A DNA stretch of 64,000 nt from [Clostridium] ultunense DSM 10521 (GTDB lineage: Bacteria; Bacillota; Clostridia; Tissierellales; Tepidimicrobiaceae): assembly GCF_000511955.1 (NCBI RefSeq), contig NZ_AZSU01000002.1:302223-366222 (forward strand), written 5' to 3'. The notes beneath the pieces were generated by a model. The model was given only the letters and a program-made list of their open reading frames with translations. It had not been told where the DNA came from and did not search any database. Shown in pieces: positions 45,952-53,398 of the stretch; within the stretch, counting starts at the first letter, position 1; every line of letters starts with the position of its first letter. Position numbers and translations under genes: made by a program.

Positions 45952-46242
45952 ATGTATTTAGGCAAGGTAATTGGAACTATAGTGGCAACAAGGAAGGACG
46001 AAAATTTAATTGGTTCAAAACTTATGATTACCCAACCTCTAAATATGGAGTTAGAACCAATAGGTGAACCATTAATTGCCGTAGATACAGTAGGAGCAGG
46101 AATAGGAGAATTAGTAATCTTCACCAAAGGGACTGCAGCAAGAATAGCAGCCAGAAAAATGGATGCCCCTATAGATATTTCCATAGTAGGAATAGTAGAC
46201 CAGTTGACAATTGACCATTGGGACAACAGGGACGGTTCCTAA
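45952..46242 (+). CDS. BMC-P (EutN/CcmL) vertex pentamer protein
   Basis: 96 aa. EutN/CcmL signatures: YLGKVIGTIVATRKDENLIG at the start, PLIAVDTVGAGIGELVIF (~residues 45-62) and VGIVDQL at the end of the core. Caps the 12 vertices of the shell. The last nine residues (HWDNRDGS and stop) are encoded by the beginning of a GGGACA-type repeat, so the native C-terminus appears to have been replaced. GGGAGGGG upstream. Last gene of the BMC operon; no second pentamer gene is seen. Confidence 0.95.
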   Translation: MYLGKVIGTIVATRKDENLIGSKLMITQPLNMELEPIGEPLIAVDTVGAGIGELVIFTKGTAARIAARKMDAPIDISIVGIVDQLTIDHWDNRDGS

Positions 46243-46303
46243 TGTCCCCAAAATAGTATATCAAAAGAAAATGGGACAAGAGAACTGTCCCCAATGTCCC
46301 AAT
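46217..46303. repeat. GGGACA-type repeat with ATTGGGACA termini
   Basis: 87-bp element with inverted ends ATTGGGACA / TGTCCCAAT and two inner hairpins. It begins inside the BMC-P gene and provides its stop codon. Resembles REP/BIME elements mobilised by Y1-type (RAYT) transposases; no transposase is in the window. Confidence 0.75.
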
Positions 46304-46309
46304 GGCTAT

Positions 46310-46387
46310 TGTCATTCTGAACGAAGTGAAGAATCTTAAAAGAGATCCTTCAATGGTGAGTCTAATACTTACAGTCTCAGGATGACA
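46310..46387. repeat. TGTCATTCTGA-type intergenic repeat
   Basis: 78-bp element with imperfect inverted ends TGTCATTCTGA / TCAGGATGACA and the internal stretch ACGAAGTGAAGAATCT. A related half-element occurs at about 48294-48322. Looks like a short non-autonomous repeat. Confidence 0.7.
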
Positions 46388-46431
46388 GGGGAATGTCAAT
46401 TATCATACATTAAATAGAAAGGGGGATGGGA

Positions 46432-48240
46432 TTGGAAACTAAATATCTAAAGATGTCTATGGAGTATAGAAATTTAATCGACATACTTATGAGTGATAAG
46501 GATTATGCAGATATTGTTCTATATGATGGAGAAATTGTAAATGTTATCACCAGGGAAATTTATAGAGGGGATATTGCCATAAAAGAAAAATATATTTTAT
46601 TAGTAGGGGATTGTAAGGATTTAATTGGGCCAGATACTTTAGTTATAGATGTAAAGGGCAAATATTTATCTCCTGGCTTCATTGATTCCCATATGCATTT
46701 TGAATCCAGTATGCTTACGGTAACAGAGTTTTCTAGATTATCTATTCCTTCTGGGACTACTACCTTAATTGCGGATCCCCATGAAATAGGGAATGCATTA
46801 GGACCAGTTGGGATGAAGGCTATGGCCGATGAGATAGACTCGGTCCCTAACAAAGTACATCTTGTAGTTCCAGCATTAACCCCAGATTGTCCTGATTTGG
46901 AAACTGCAGGCTATGATACTAGTTCTAAGGATATGGAGGATTTACTGAATTATAAACATATTATTGGAATAGGAGAATTGCAAGGTTTTAGCAATGCAAA
47001 ACATGTTTATAGAAATACTCCAGAGATAATTACAGATCTGCTGGCTTCCACTATATACGCTAAATCTAAGAATATGGTGGTAGATGGGAATGCACCTGAG
47101 CTATTTGGTGCTGAGTTAGCAGCCCATATAATATCCACTGGAGGAAAATGTTCTTGCCATGAAACTACTACTAAAGAAGAAGCAGTAGAAAAACTGCGGC
47201 AAGGAGTCTACCTATTTATGAGGGAAGGCTCTACCCAGAGGAATATGGCTGAATGTATTAGGGCAGTTACAGAAGAAAAAATGGATTCTAGAAGATGTAT
47301 TTTAGCTACAGATGATATGGTAGCAGCTGATTTAGAGACTATAGGCCATATGAATGAAATTGTAAGAAGAACTATAAAAGAAGGAGTAAACCCTGTAGAG
47401 GCTATTCAGATGGTTACCATAAATCCAGCTACCTATTTTGGATTAGATGATGTTGGAGTGTTGGCTCCTGGCAAGATTGCAGATATAGCCATTATAGATG
47501 ATTTAGAAGAGATGGTAGTAGAAGGGGTTTTCATAGATGGAAAGTTGGTAGCTTCGAAAGGAGAATTATTGATAGATTTACCTACCTATACCTATCCGGA
47601 ACAGGTGAAAAACTCTGTTAAAATTGGACCTATTTCTGAAAAAGATTTAGAAATAAGAGCAGAGGGAAGTACAGCAAAGGTACGATGTATAGAGGTTATT
47701 CCAGATCAAAACTTAACAGGGAAATTAGAAGAGACGGTAAAGGTATATAACGGAGTAGCTGAACCAGATGTATCGATGGATACATTGCAAATAGCTTGTA
47801 TAGAAAGGTATGGTAGAACAGGCAATATTGGCAAGGCATTTGTAAAGGGCTTTGGAATGAGAAATGGGGCCTTTGCCGAGTCAGTAGCCCATGATACCCA
47901 TAATATAATTGTGGTAGGTACTAATATTGGAGATATGACTTTGGCTGTAAATAGAGTCATAGAACTAGGTGGAGGTATTGCAATAGCCAATAAGGGAAGG
48001 ATATTATCTGATATGAGGCTGGCAGTAGGTGGATTGATTACTGACGAATTAGATGGACATGAAGTAAGTAGTAAAATTGCAGAATTGGAAAGGATAGTAA
48101 AAGAAGATTTAGGATGTAAAATCCATGCACCATTTATGCATCTATCCTTCTTAGCCTTATCCACATCACCAACATGGAAAATCACTGACAAAGGCCTAAT
48201 AGATGTGAACAACTTTAAAATTCTTCCACCAATAGTTTAA
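46432..48240 (+). CDS. Divergent adenine-deaminase-family amidohydrolase, candidate 4-aminoimidazole deaminase
   Basis: 602 aa from TTG 46432 (the ATG six bases earlier touches the RBS AAAGGGGG). Adenine-deaminase architecture: GFIDSHMHFESSML, DPHEIGNALG, bridging Glu in GIGELQ, CHETTT, REGSTQRNMAE and TDDMV. Compared with the canonical paralog at 53.4 kb, the conserved DGH motif is DGN here (VVDGNAP), the DDKHP stretch is lost (DDMVAADL), and it is ~30 residues longer. An altered metal/substrate pocket suggests another amine substrate. Its place right after the shell genes makes 4-aminoimidazole deamination to 4-imidazolone a reasonable hypothesis; an unusual adenine deaminase is the alternative. 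Confidence 0.75.
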   Translation: METKYLKMSMEYRNLIDILMSDKDYADIVLYDGEIVNVITREIYRGDIAIKEKYILLVGDCKDLIGPDTLVIDVKGKYLSPGFIDSHMHFESSMLTVTEFSRLSIPSGTTTLIADPHEIGNALGPVGMKAMADEIDSVPNKVHLVVPALTPDCPDLETAGYDTSSKDMEDLLNYKHIIGIGELQGFSNAKHVYRNTPEIITDLLASTIYAKSKNMVVDGNAPELFGAELAAHIISTGGKCSCHETTTKEEAVEKLRQGVYLFMREGSTQRNMAECIRAVTEEKMDSRRCILATDDMVAADLETIGHMNEIVRRTIKEGVNPVEAIQMVTINPATYFGLDDVGVLAPGKIADIAIIDDLEEMVVEGVFIDGKLVASKGELLIDLPTYTYPEQVKNSVKIGPISEKDLEIRAEGSTAKVRCIEVIPDQNLTGKLEETVKVYNGVAEPDVSMDTLQIACIERYGRTGNIGKAFVKGFGMRNGAFAESVAHDTHNIIVVGTNIGDMTLAVNRVIELGGGIAIANKGRILSDMRLAVGGLITDELDGHEVSSKIAELERIVKEDLGCKIHAPFMHLSFLALSTSPTWKITDKGLIDVNNFKILPPIV

Positions 48241-48241
48241 T

Positions 48242-48355
48242 CAATTCACAATGCACGATGCACAATTGTAAGGACGATTGACAATTAATGAGATGTCATC
48301 CTGAGGGAAGCGAAGGATCTAGACCCAAAAGCTAGACCCTAATAATTGTGAATTG
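48242..48355. repeat. Composite repeat: CAATTCACAAT element with a nested TGTCATCCTGAG element
   Basis: Outer inverted ends CAATTCACAAT (48242-48252) and ATTGTGAATTG (~48345-48355). Inside lies TGTCATCCTGAGGGAAGCGA, a relative of the repeat at 46310. This suggests one repeat inserted into another. It lies between the deaminase paralog and the permease. Confidence 0.65.
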
Positions 48356-48412
48356 AAGTGGAAAGGGGGATAGTAGATTATTGCCATTATTACAAATTAA
48401 AGGGGGATGGTT

Positions 48413-49747
48413 ATGCCAACTAAAACTGTGAGTAATGTAGGTTTTTTTGAAAGACAGTTTAAACTTAGTGAACATAATACGGATGTAAAGACGGAAATTT
48501 TAGCGGGTATTACAACTTTTATGACTATGGCCTATATTTTAATCGTAAATCCTAATATGTTAGCAGAAACGGGAATGGATTGGGGGGGAGTATTTACAGC
48601 CACGGCCGTATCATCTATAATTGCTACCCTTATAATGGCCTTTTTAGCCAATTATCCTTTTGCATTAGCTCCTGGTATGGGACTTAACGCTTTCTTTACC
48701 TATTCAGTAGTATTTGGAATGAGTAAATCCTGGCAGTTTGCTTTAACTGCAGTATTTATTGAGGGGATTATATTTATCATATTATCTCTATTTAAAGTTA
48801 GGGAGGCTATATTCGATGCTATTCCGATGAATTTGAAAAAGGCAGTATCAGTAGGTATAGGGTTGTTTATTGCACTAATAGGTTTTGTTAATGCAGGTAT
48901 AGTAGTAGCTGAAGGTGGGACTATAGTTAGCTTAGGAATTTTAACGGATAGAGGGCCTTTATTAGCTTTAATTGGCTTATTAATAATGGGAGTATTATTG
49001 GCTAAAAATGTTAAAGGAGCTTTATTAATTGGTATCATTGCAGCTACCCTAATTGGTATTCCTATGGGGATTACACCTCTTCCAGAGGGGGTATTTAAAG
49101 CGCCTCCATCGGTAAGTCAAGTAGCTTTCCAATTTGAATGGTCTAATATATTTACATGGGAAATGTTAATAGTAGTCTTCACCTTCTTATTTGTAGATGT
49201 ATTCGATACAGTAGGAACTTTAGTAGGAGTAGCCTCTAAGGCAGATATGTTAGACGAAGAAGGTAAACTTCCAAGGGTTAGTCAGGCTTTATTTGCCGAT
49301 GCAGTAGGTACAGTGGCGGGGGCTTGTTTAGGAACTAGTACGGTGACTACATATGTAGAATCAGCCTCTGGAGTAGCCGATGGTGGTAGAACTGGTCTTA
49401 CTGCCTTATCTACAGCTGCAATGTTTTTCTTAGCCCTATTCTTCTCTCCAATTTTCGGTATGATTCCAGGGCAGGCTACAGCACCGGCTCTAATTATTGT
49501 TGGACTTTTTATGATGAGCCCAATAAGGGATATTGATTTAGAGGATTTTACAGAAGCCATACCAGCATTTTTAACCATAGTAATGATGCCCTTTGCCTAT
49601 AGTATTGCAGAAGGTATAGTCTTTGGTATGGTTTCCTATGTACTGTTAAAATTGATAACTGGCAAACATAAGGATATTTCATTAGTAATGTATATACTAG
49701 CAGTTCTATTCATACTAAAAAATATACTTCCTTTGATTTTTAATTAA
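48413..49747 (+). CDS. NCS2/AzgA-type purine nucleobase permease
   Basis: 444 aa from ATG 48413 (AAAGGGGGATGG). AzgA/PbuG-like: ITTFMTMAYILIVNPNMLAE near the start, NYPFALAPGMGLNAFFTYSV (~80-100), DVFDTVGTLVGVASKA (~262) and GACLGTSTVTTYVESASGVA (~303). Around 12-14 helices. Imports adenine, guanine or hypoxanthine with protons. Between two deaminase/hydroxylase blocks, it should feed the purine pathway. I see no purine riboswitch upstream. Confidence 0.9.
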   Translation: MPTKTVSNVGFFERQFKLSEHNTDVKTEILAGITTFMTMAYILIVNPNMLAETGMDWGGVFTATAVSSIIATLIMAFLANYPFALAPGMGLNAFFTYSVVFGMSKSWQFALTAVFIEGIIFIILSLFKVREAIFDAIPMNLKKAVSVGIGLFIALIGFVNAGIVVAEGGTIVSLGILTDRGPLLALIGLLIMGVLLAKNVKGALLIGIIAATLIGIPMGITPLPEGVFKAPPSVSQVAFQFEWSNIFTWEMLIVVFTFLFVDVFDTVGTLVGVASKADMLDEEGKLPRVSQALFADAVGTVAGACLGTSTVTTYVESASGVADGGRTGLTALSTAAMFFLALFFSPIFGMIPGQATAPALIIVGLFMMSPIRDIDLEDFTEAIPAFLTIVMMPFAYSIAEGIVFGMVSYVLLKLITGKHKDISLVMYILAVLFILKNILPLIFN

Positions 49748-49754
49748 CATAAAC

Positions 49755-49786
49755 TAAGGCTGCCTTCCAAAGGGAGGTGGCCTTTT
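49755..49786 (+). terminator. Hairpin between permease and xanthine dehydrogenase genes
   Basis: AAGGC-TG-CCTTCC / GGGAGG-TG-GCCTT stem followed by TTTTT. May terminate most permease transcripts or tune read-through to the hydroxylase genes. Confidence 0.7.
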
Positions 49787-49819
49787 TCACAAAGTTTTAT
49801 GGAAGGAGGTCATAAAAAG

Positions 49820-50677
49820 ATGCAAGCTTATAGAGGTAAAACCATAGAAGAAGTCATCCAATTATTAGCTAAATATAAGGGAAAGGTTATCGCTGGAGGT
49901 ACGGATTTAATTATTGATTTGAGAAATGGAAAATTAACCTCAGATACATTGATAGATATATCTAGTATTGAAGAATTAAGAAGAGTTGAGGAATATGATG
50001 AGACAATAAATATAGGTGCTGCAACTACCTTTACCCAGATAATAGAAAATCCCTTATTTCAGGAAAACCTATATGGATTGAAGAGGGCCTGTAATACAGT
50101 TGGTTCTCCTCAGATAAGGAATAAAGGTACTATAGGTGGAAATATTGCCAACGGCTCTCCTGCTGCCGATTCCATACCTCCCCTTCTCTGTTTGGACAGT
50201 ATCATAGTTCTAGAAAGTATAAAGGGGAAAAGGGAAATAGGTCTAGAGGATTACTATAAAGATAATATTTCCATTAAAGAGGATGAGCTCATAATCTCTG
50301 TCCAATTTAAAAAACCTGATAAAGGTCAGATACTATCCTTTGCTAAATTAGGCCTTAGGAAGGCTTTAGCCATATCTAGATTGTCCATTGCTACTTTATT
50401 GGAATTGGATGAGAATAATAAAGTGAAAACCATAAAAATAGCTAGTGGTTCTTTGGGAAGGTATCCTATGAGGGAACCTATAGTAGAAGAATTTTTATTA
50501 GGAAGGGAATTAACAGTAGATGTAACGGATAAGGCAGTAAAAGTACTACAGCAGGTTATGGGTGAAAGATTAGGGGGAAGGTCAACTTTACCTTATAAGA
50601 GAATAGCCGTAGAGAGGATATTCAAGGAGGCTTTAGGCGATGGACTCAAAAGGCTAAAGGGGGTAGAGATATGGTAG
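49820..50677 (+). CDS. Molybdenum hydroxylase FAD-binding subunit (XdhB/NdhF type)
   Basis: 285 aa from ATG 49820 (GGAAGGAGG; an earlier in-frame ATG overlaps that RBS). FAD-binding domain of the CO-dehydrogenase/xanthine dehydrogenase flavoprotein family: KVIAGGTDLIIDLRNGKL (~23-40), RNKGTIGGNIANGSPAADS (~100-118) and LGLRKALAISRLS. Passes electrons from the Fe-S subunit to NAD(P) or another acceptor. First of four overlapping or adjacent genes forming one enzyme. Size matches the FAD subunit of nicotinate dehydrogenase (~33 kDa). Confidence 0.9.
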   Translation: MQAYRGKTIEEVIQLLAKYKGKVIAGGTDLIIDLRNGKLTSDTLIDISSIEELRRVEEYDETINIGAATTFTQIIENPLFQENLYGLKRACNTVGSPQIRNKGTIGGNIANGSPAADSIPPLLCLDSIIVLESIKGKREIGLEDYYKDNISIKEDELIISVQFKKPDKGQILSFAKLGLRKALAISRLSIATLLELDENNKVKTIKIASGSLGRYPMREPIVEEFLLGRELTVDVTDKAVKVLQQVMGERLGGRSTLPYKRIAVERIFKEALGDGLKRLKGVEIW

Positions 50678-51129
50678 AGATTAAATTAAAGGTAAATGGC
50701 AAAAGTTATATCTTAGAAATAGAAGAGGATATGAGGTTATTAGACTTGCTTCGGGAGAAATTAGGTCTCTTAGGAGTGAAGGAAGGTTGTAGTGAAGGAG
50801 AATGTGGGGCTTGTACTGTAATAATGGATGGGAAAGTAGTAAATTCTTGCCTGGTAATGGCTTTCCAAGCTGAAGGTAGTAGCATTACTACTATAGAAGG
50901 TCTTGAAAAAGAAGGAGAAATCCACCCTATACAACAGGCCTTCATAGAAGTAGGAGCAGTCCAATGTGGATATTGTACACCAGGAATGATCCTTTCTGCT
51001 AAGGCCTTACTCGATAAGAATCCTAATCCTACTGAAGAGGAGATTAGAGAAGGCATATCAGGTAATCTATGTAGATGCACTGGATACAATAAGATTATCC
51101 AAGCTGTGGAGAAAGGGAAGGGGGTGTAG
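50671..51129 (+). CDS. Molybdenum hydroxylase [2Fe-2S] subunit
   Basis: 152 aa. Plant-type ferredoxin cluster CSEGECGACTVIMDGKVVNSC (residues ~38-58; cysteines at positions 1, 6, 9 and 21 of that stretch) and the second, helical-domain cluster QCGYCTPGM ... GNLCRCTGY. Conducts electrons from the molybdenum site to FAD. Overlaps the FAD gene by 7 nt and is followed after two bases by the Mo subunit. Confidence 0.95.
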   Translation: MVEIKLKVNGKSYILEIEEDMRLLDLLREKLGLLGVKEGCSEGECGACTVIMDGKVVNSCLVMAFQAEGSSITTIEGLEKEGEIHPIQQAFIEVGAVQCGYCTPGMILSAKALLDKNPNPTEEEIREGISGNLCRCTGYNKIIQAVEKGKGV

Positions 51130-51131
51130 CT

Positions 51132-52397
51132 ATGAACCTGGATATAGTAGGTAGGAATATTTTAAGGATAGATGCCTTAAGCAAGGTCACTGGTAAGGCC
51201 TTATATCCTGAGGATATATTTATGGATAATATGGTCTATGGTAAAACCTTAAGGTCTAAAGTACCCCATGCCTATATTAGGATAGATACGGGAAAAGCGG
51301 AAAAAATAGATGGAGTAATTAAAGTTTTGACCCATAAGGATGTACCCAATAATGAACATGGGGTAATATTTAAAGATCATGAGGTATTCTGTAGTGAAAA
51401 GGTGCGGAGGATTGGAGATCCAATAGCTTTTGTAGTTGCCAAGAATAAAAAAATATGCGAATTAGCATTGAAGGAAATCCTTATAGAATATGAGGAAATA
51501 GAAGAGGTTTTTTGTCCAATAAAAGCTATGAAGGAGGATTCGCCTAAGGTACATGGAGATACTAATATAGTATACCATTATAAGATTAGAAAAGGTGATG
51601 TGGAAGAAGGTTTTAAAAATAGTTATGCCATTGCAGAAAATATTTATAGAACCCATATGGTAGACCATGCTTTTTTACAACCTGAAGCAGGGATATCTTT
51701 TATAGATGAGGAAGGTAGGGTTACCGTAATGGTAGCTACCCAATACCCCCATTATGATAGGGAGGAAATAGCCTCTGCACTGGAATTATCGGAAGAAAAG
51801 GTAAGAATAATCAATACCAATATAGGAGGGGCCTTTGGTGGTAGAGAAGATATTAGCCTTCAAATCCATTTAGCCTTAGCAGCAAAAGTTTTAAATAGAC
51901 CAATAAAAGCTATATATTCTAGGGAAGAATCTTTTATTGCCCATGCTAAAAGGCATTCTATGATAATGAAATATAAAACAGGAGCAGATAGAGATGGAAA
52001 ACTATTAGCTATGGAAGCAGAAATAGTTGGGGACACAGGGGCTTATGCTTCATGGGCTACTAATGTTTTAAGAAAATCAGGGGTTCATGCAACAGGTCCC
52101 TATTTTATTCCTAATGTAAAGGTAGATAGTATTGCAGTCTATACCAACAATCCCTTTGCAGGGGCCATGAGGGGGTTTGGTGCTACTCAAGTGCCCATAG
52201 CTCATGAACAACAGATGGATATTTTAGCAGAAAAACTAGGAATAGATCCAATAGCCATTAGGATGAAAAATATATTTAAACAGGGATCTATTACTGCTAC
52301 TGGTCAGGTGCTAACTGATAGTGTGCCCTTAGATAGATGTATAGAAAAAGTGGCAGAGAAAATAGACTTTTCCCTTGAGAGAGAGGAGGCCTATTGA
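51132..52397 (+). CDS. Molybdenum hydroxylase large subunit, N-terminal half (NdhL-like)
   Basis: 421 aa: aldehyde-oxidase a/b hammerhead domain (~15-120) and first molybdopterin-binding domain (~135-375), with NTNIGGAFGGREDISLQIHL (Mo-site Gly-rich loop) and NPFAGAMRGFGATQVPIAHE. It ends at a domain boundary, where single-chain xanthine dehydrogenases would continue. The other half is a separate gene overlapping by 4 nt. Eubacterium barkeri nicotinate dehydrogenase has the same division into a ~50-kDa and a ~37-kDa Mo subunit. The sequence after the TGA carries a second TGA, so selenocysteine read-through is excluded. Confidence 0.85.
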   Translation: MNLDIVGRNILRIDALSKVTGKALYPEDIFMDNMVYGKTLRSKVPHAYIRIDTGKAEKIDGVIKVLTHKDVPNNEHGVIFKDHEVFCSEKVRRIGDPIAFVVAKNKKICELALKEILIEYEEIEEVFCPIKAMKEDSPKVHGDTNIVYHYKIRKGDVEEGFKNSYAIAENIYRTHMVDHAFLQPEAGISFIDEEGRVTVMVATQYPHYDREEIASALELSEEKVRIINTNIGGAFGGREDISLQIHLALAAKVLNRPIKAIYSREESFIAHAKRHSMIMKYKTGADRDGKLLAMEAEIVGDTGAYASWATNVLRKSGVHATGPYFIPNVKVDSIAVYTNNPFAGAMRGFGATQVPIAHEQQMDILAEKLGIDPIAIRMKNIFKQGSITATGQVLTDSVPLDRCIEKVAEKIDFSLEREEAY

Positions 52398-53398
52398 TGA
52401 AGAAAAGAGGAAGGGGAATAGGATTATCTTTTTATGGAACTGGATATGGAAATGGATTTCCCGATGCATCTAAAGCAAAAGTAAAACTCCTTAAAGATGG
52501 TAAGGTTGGTATATATGTGGGGGGAACTGAGGTAGGTCAGGGAGCTAAAACCGTTCTTTCTCAAATTGGATCAGAAACTTTAAAATTGCCTCTAGATAAA
52601 ATAATATTTATTTCCGAAGACACTAGCCTAATGCCTGACTCAGGTACAGCAGCTGCCAGTCGCCAAACCTATAATACGGGAAATGCTATAAAGATAGCCT
52701 GTGAGAATTTTAAAAATAGATTGAGGGAAGCAGCTAGGGAGCAGTTAAAATTAAATGCAATCCATGGATTAACTGTGGAAAAGGGAGAAATATATTTAGA
52801 GTTTTTTCCTCAAAAAAGAATTTCCTTTAAAGAATTGTCCAAAATCTATGGTGATGATAATATAGAAGCAGAAGGCGAGTTCATTGCTCAAACGATAGAG
52901 ATGGATCCGGAAACTGGGCAAGGAGCTCCTTATTGGCCTTATACTTTCAATGCCTGTGGAGTAGAGCTAGAAGTGGATACTATTACTGGATTAGTTGAAA
53001 TAGAAAGGGCAGTTTTTGCTCAAGATGTAGGAAGAGCGATTAATCCCCATCTAGTAGAAGGACAAATGGATGGAGGTTTTGCCATGGCTTTAGGTTATGT
53101 TTTATTTGAAGATTTAAAACTGGAAAAGGGTAAAATATATAATAATAAGTTTTCAAAATATTTAATACCAACGGCCATGGATATGATTCAGATAGAAAAT
53201 ATAATAGTAGAAGAACCAGAGTATACAGCTCCCTTTGGTGCTAAAGGTATAGGAGAACCAGTGATGATACCTGTAGGGCCTGCCATATTAAATGCTATTT
53301 ATGATGCCATAGGGGTAAGGATTACTGAACTGCCTGTTACCCCCGAAAGGTTAATTAAGGCCATAGAAGAGGATGGAAAGAAGAAAGAGGAGATATAG
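52394..53398 (+). CDS. Molybdenum hydroxylase medium subunit, C-terminal half (NdhM-like)
   Basis: 334 aa, start TTG 52394 or ATG 52397, with GAGAGAGGAGG upstream inside the previous gene: a proper RBS, which argues for a true split rather than a frameshift. Contains the second molybdopterin-binding domain: GTEVGQGAKTVLSQIGSETL (~50-69), DTSLMPDSGTAAASRQTY and, near the end, PFGAKGIGEPVMIPVGPAIL with the catalytic Glu in the GxGE motif. Completes the Mo active site with the large subunit. Substrate probably hypoxanthine, xanthine or purine from context; nicotinate is the architectural precedent. Confidence 0.88.
   Translation: MMKKRGRGIGLSFYGTGYGNGFPDASKAKVKLLKDGKVGIYVGGTEVGQGAKTVLSQIGSETLKLPLDKIIFISEDTSLMPDSGTAAASRQTYNTGNAIKIACENFKNRLREAAREQLKLNAIHGLTVEKGEIYLEFFPQKRISFKELSKIYGDDNIEAEGEFIAQTIEMDPETGQGAPYWPYTFNACGVELEVDTITGLVEIERAVFAQDVGRAINPHLVEGQMDGGFAMALGYVLFEDLKLEKGKIYNNKFSKYLIPTAMDMIQIENIIVEEPEYTAPFGAKGIGEPVMIPVGPAILNAIYDAIGVRITELPVTPERLIKAIEEDGKKKEEI

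Noticed and set aside
48241-48412. Purine riboswitch upstream of the nucleobase permease or deaminases
   Set aside because: I looked for the conserved three-way-junction core and loops upstream of 40000, 46432, 48413 and 49820 and did not find them; these leaders hold repeats instead.
52390-52400. Selenocysteine read-through at the TGA ending the NdhL-like gene
   Set aside because: The next in-frame codon is also TGA, and the continuation of the protein is in another frame with its own RBS and start. Hydroxylase selenium in this family is not selenocysteine.
51132-53398. Frameshift pseudogene reading of the split molybdenum subunit
   Set aside because: The break is exactly at a domain boundary, overlaps by four bases and has a strong RBS, and a natural precedent with the same subunit sizes exists. 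Kept as a split enzyme, with the check stated in the findings.
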